Positions 63,621-64,000 of a stretch of 64,000 nucleotides of DNA are shown piece by piece (the stretch's first letter is position 1; each line of letters opens with the position of its first letter). The stretch is from Acestrorhynchus altus. Lineage: Eukaryota > Chordata > Actinopteri > Characiformes > Acestrorhynchidae. The notes under the pieces were generated by a model. That model saw only the letters and a program-made list of their open reading frames with translations. It did not search any database and was not told where the DNA came from. Position numbers and translations under genes: made by a program. Location of the stretch: contig CM067509.1 of the NCBI GenBank assembly GCA_034509495.1, forward strand, positions 9,026,689 to 9,090,688. The letters run 5' to 3'.

Positions 63621-64000
63621 TGAAATGGCAGTGTTGTCTAAATACTATAGTAGAGAGAACAGTGACACAGTCAGTTCCAGCAATGTGTTCATAAAGACAA
63701 TTGAATTGTAAATTATATTAAAGCATTGAATCTTAAGTTGTTTGCAAATTATTTGCAGCAATTTTAAAAACCTTCCTTACTTCCATTGTTACAGGCCAAC
63801 TGTAATTTTTTAACCATTGACCTTTTATTTTTTACAAATTGCATTATATTCTTAGATTCTATTATTTTATTTCCCCCAATAGCAGTCTCAGTTTACTGCT
63901 TAATACTGCACAATGTAGTATTAAGTATTAATGTAGGATTATTCACTTGTTGTACTTAAATGTCAATAAAACCTAGAAATATTTAGAGGGCTTCTTCACT

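Larger units (their letters stand above)
59506..64000 (+). other. LATS2 3' untranslated region and downstream sequence
   Basis: No further gene is visible to the window end. AT-rich sequence after the stop is probably a long 3' untranslated region. AATAAA occurs at 62564-62569 and at 63965-63970. A poly-T run lies at about 62459-62484. Repeat-like pieces are noted at 63095-63190 and 63240-63620. Confidence 0.6.

Overview
The window is nuclear DNA of a ray-finned fish. The protein-coding genes have many introns with GT/AG borders, and the rest is AT-rich sequence packed with teleost-type repeats: Tc1/mariner remnants of several families, an L2-like LINE, a second APE-type LINE, tRNA-derived SINEs, miniature inverted-repeat elements, minisatellites and long dinucleotide arrays. 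An HCNL1-type channel and a rapunzel-family gene fit a teleost. Several repeat families look like those I associate with otophysan fish (catfish, characins), but that is an impression, not a proof.

Layout, left to right. From 1 to 8.4 kb there is only repeat-rich DNA: a decayed L2-like LINE, a 31-bp minisatellite present in both orientations around a Tc1 tail, and diverse short elements. At 8.6-12.2 kb (+) is a complete ten-exon HCN-like channel gene, best called hcnl1. At 13.0-16.5 kb (-) lies a two-exon rapunzel-family gene, convergent with hcnl1. SKA3 (+, 11 exons) covers 18.1-24.9 kb. SAP18 (-, 4 exons) covers 27.1-28.6 kb. Only 277 bp away and head-to-head with SAP18, a two-exon gene (28.9-31.1 kb, +) encodes an N-terminal THAP zinc finger joined to a Harbinger-type transposase domain with altered catalytic residues. 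After a Tc1 element and an internally deleted LINE, a GC-rich promoter-like block at 37.6-38.1 kb marks the likely 5' end of LATS2, whose seven coding exons run from 43.8 to 59.5 kb (+). The remainder is its 3' untranslated and downstream region.

The trio SKA3, SAP18 and LATS2 is also linked in human 13q12.11, so this is a conserved neighbourhood. The genes are not one pathway: LATS2 is the Hippo kinase, SKA3 couples kinetochores to microtubules, SAP18 is a Sin3/ASAP corepressor and splicing factor subunit, and the channel is likely a specialised proton or cation conductance. The most interesting points are the methionine in the S4 arginine ladder and the atypical pore filter of the channel, and the apparently domesticated THAP-Harbinger gene sharing a CCAAT/YY1-type promoter with SAP18. 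All exon borders were read by eye from splice sites, reading frame and remembered family similarity. No alignment or database search was run.
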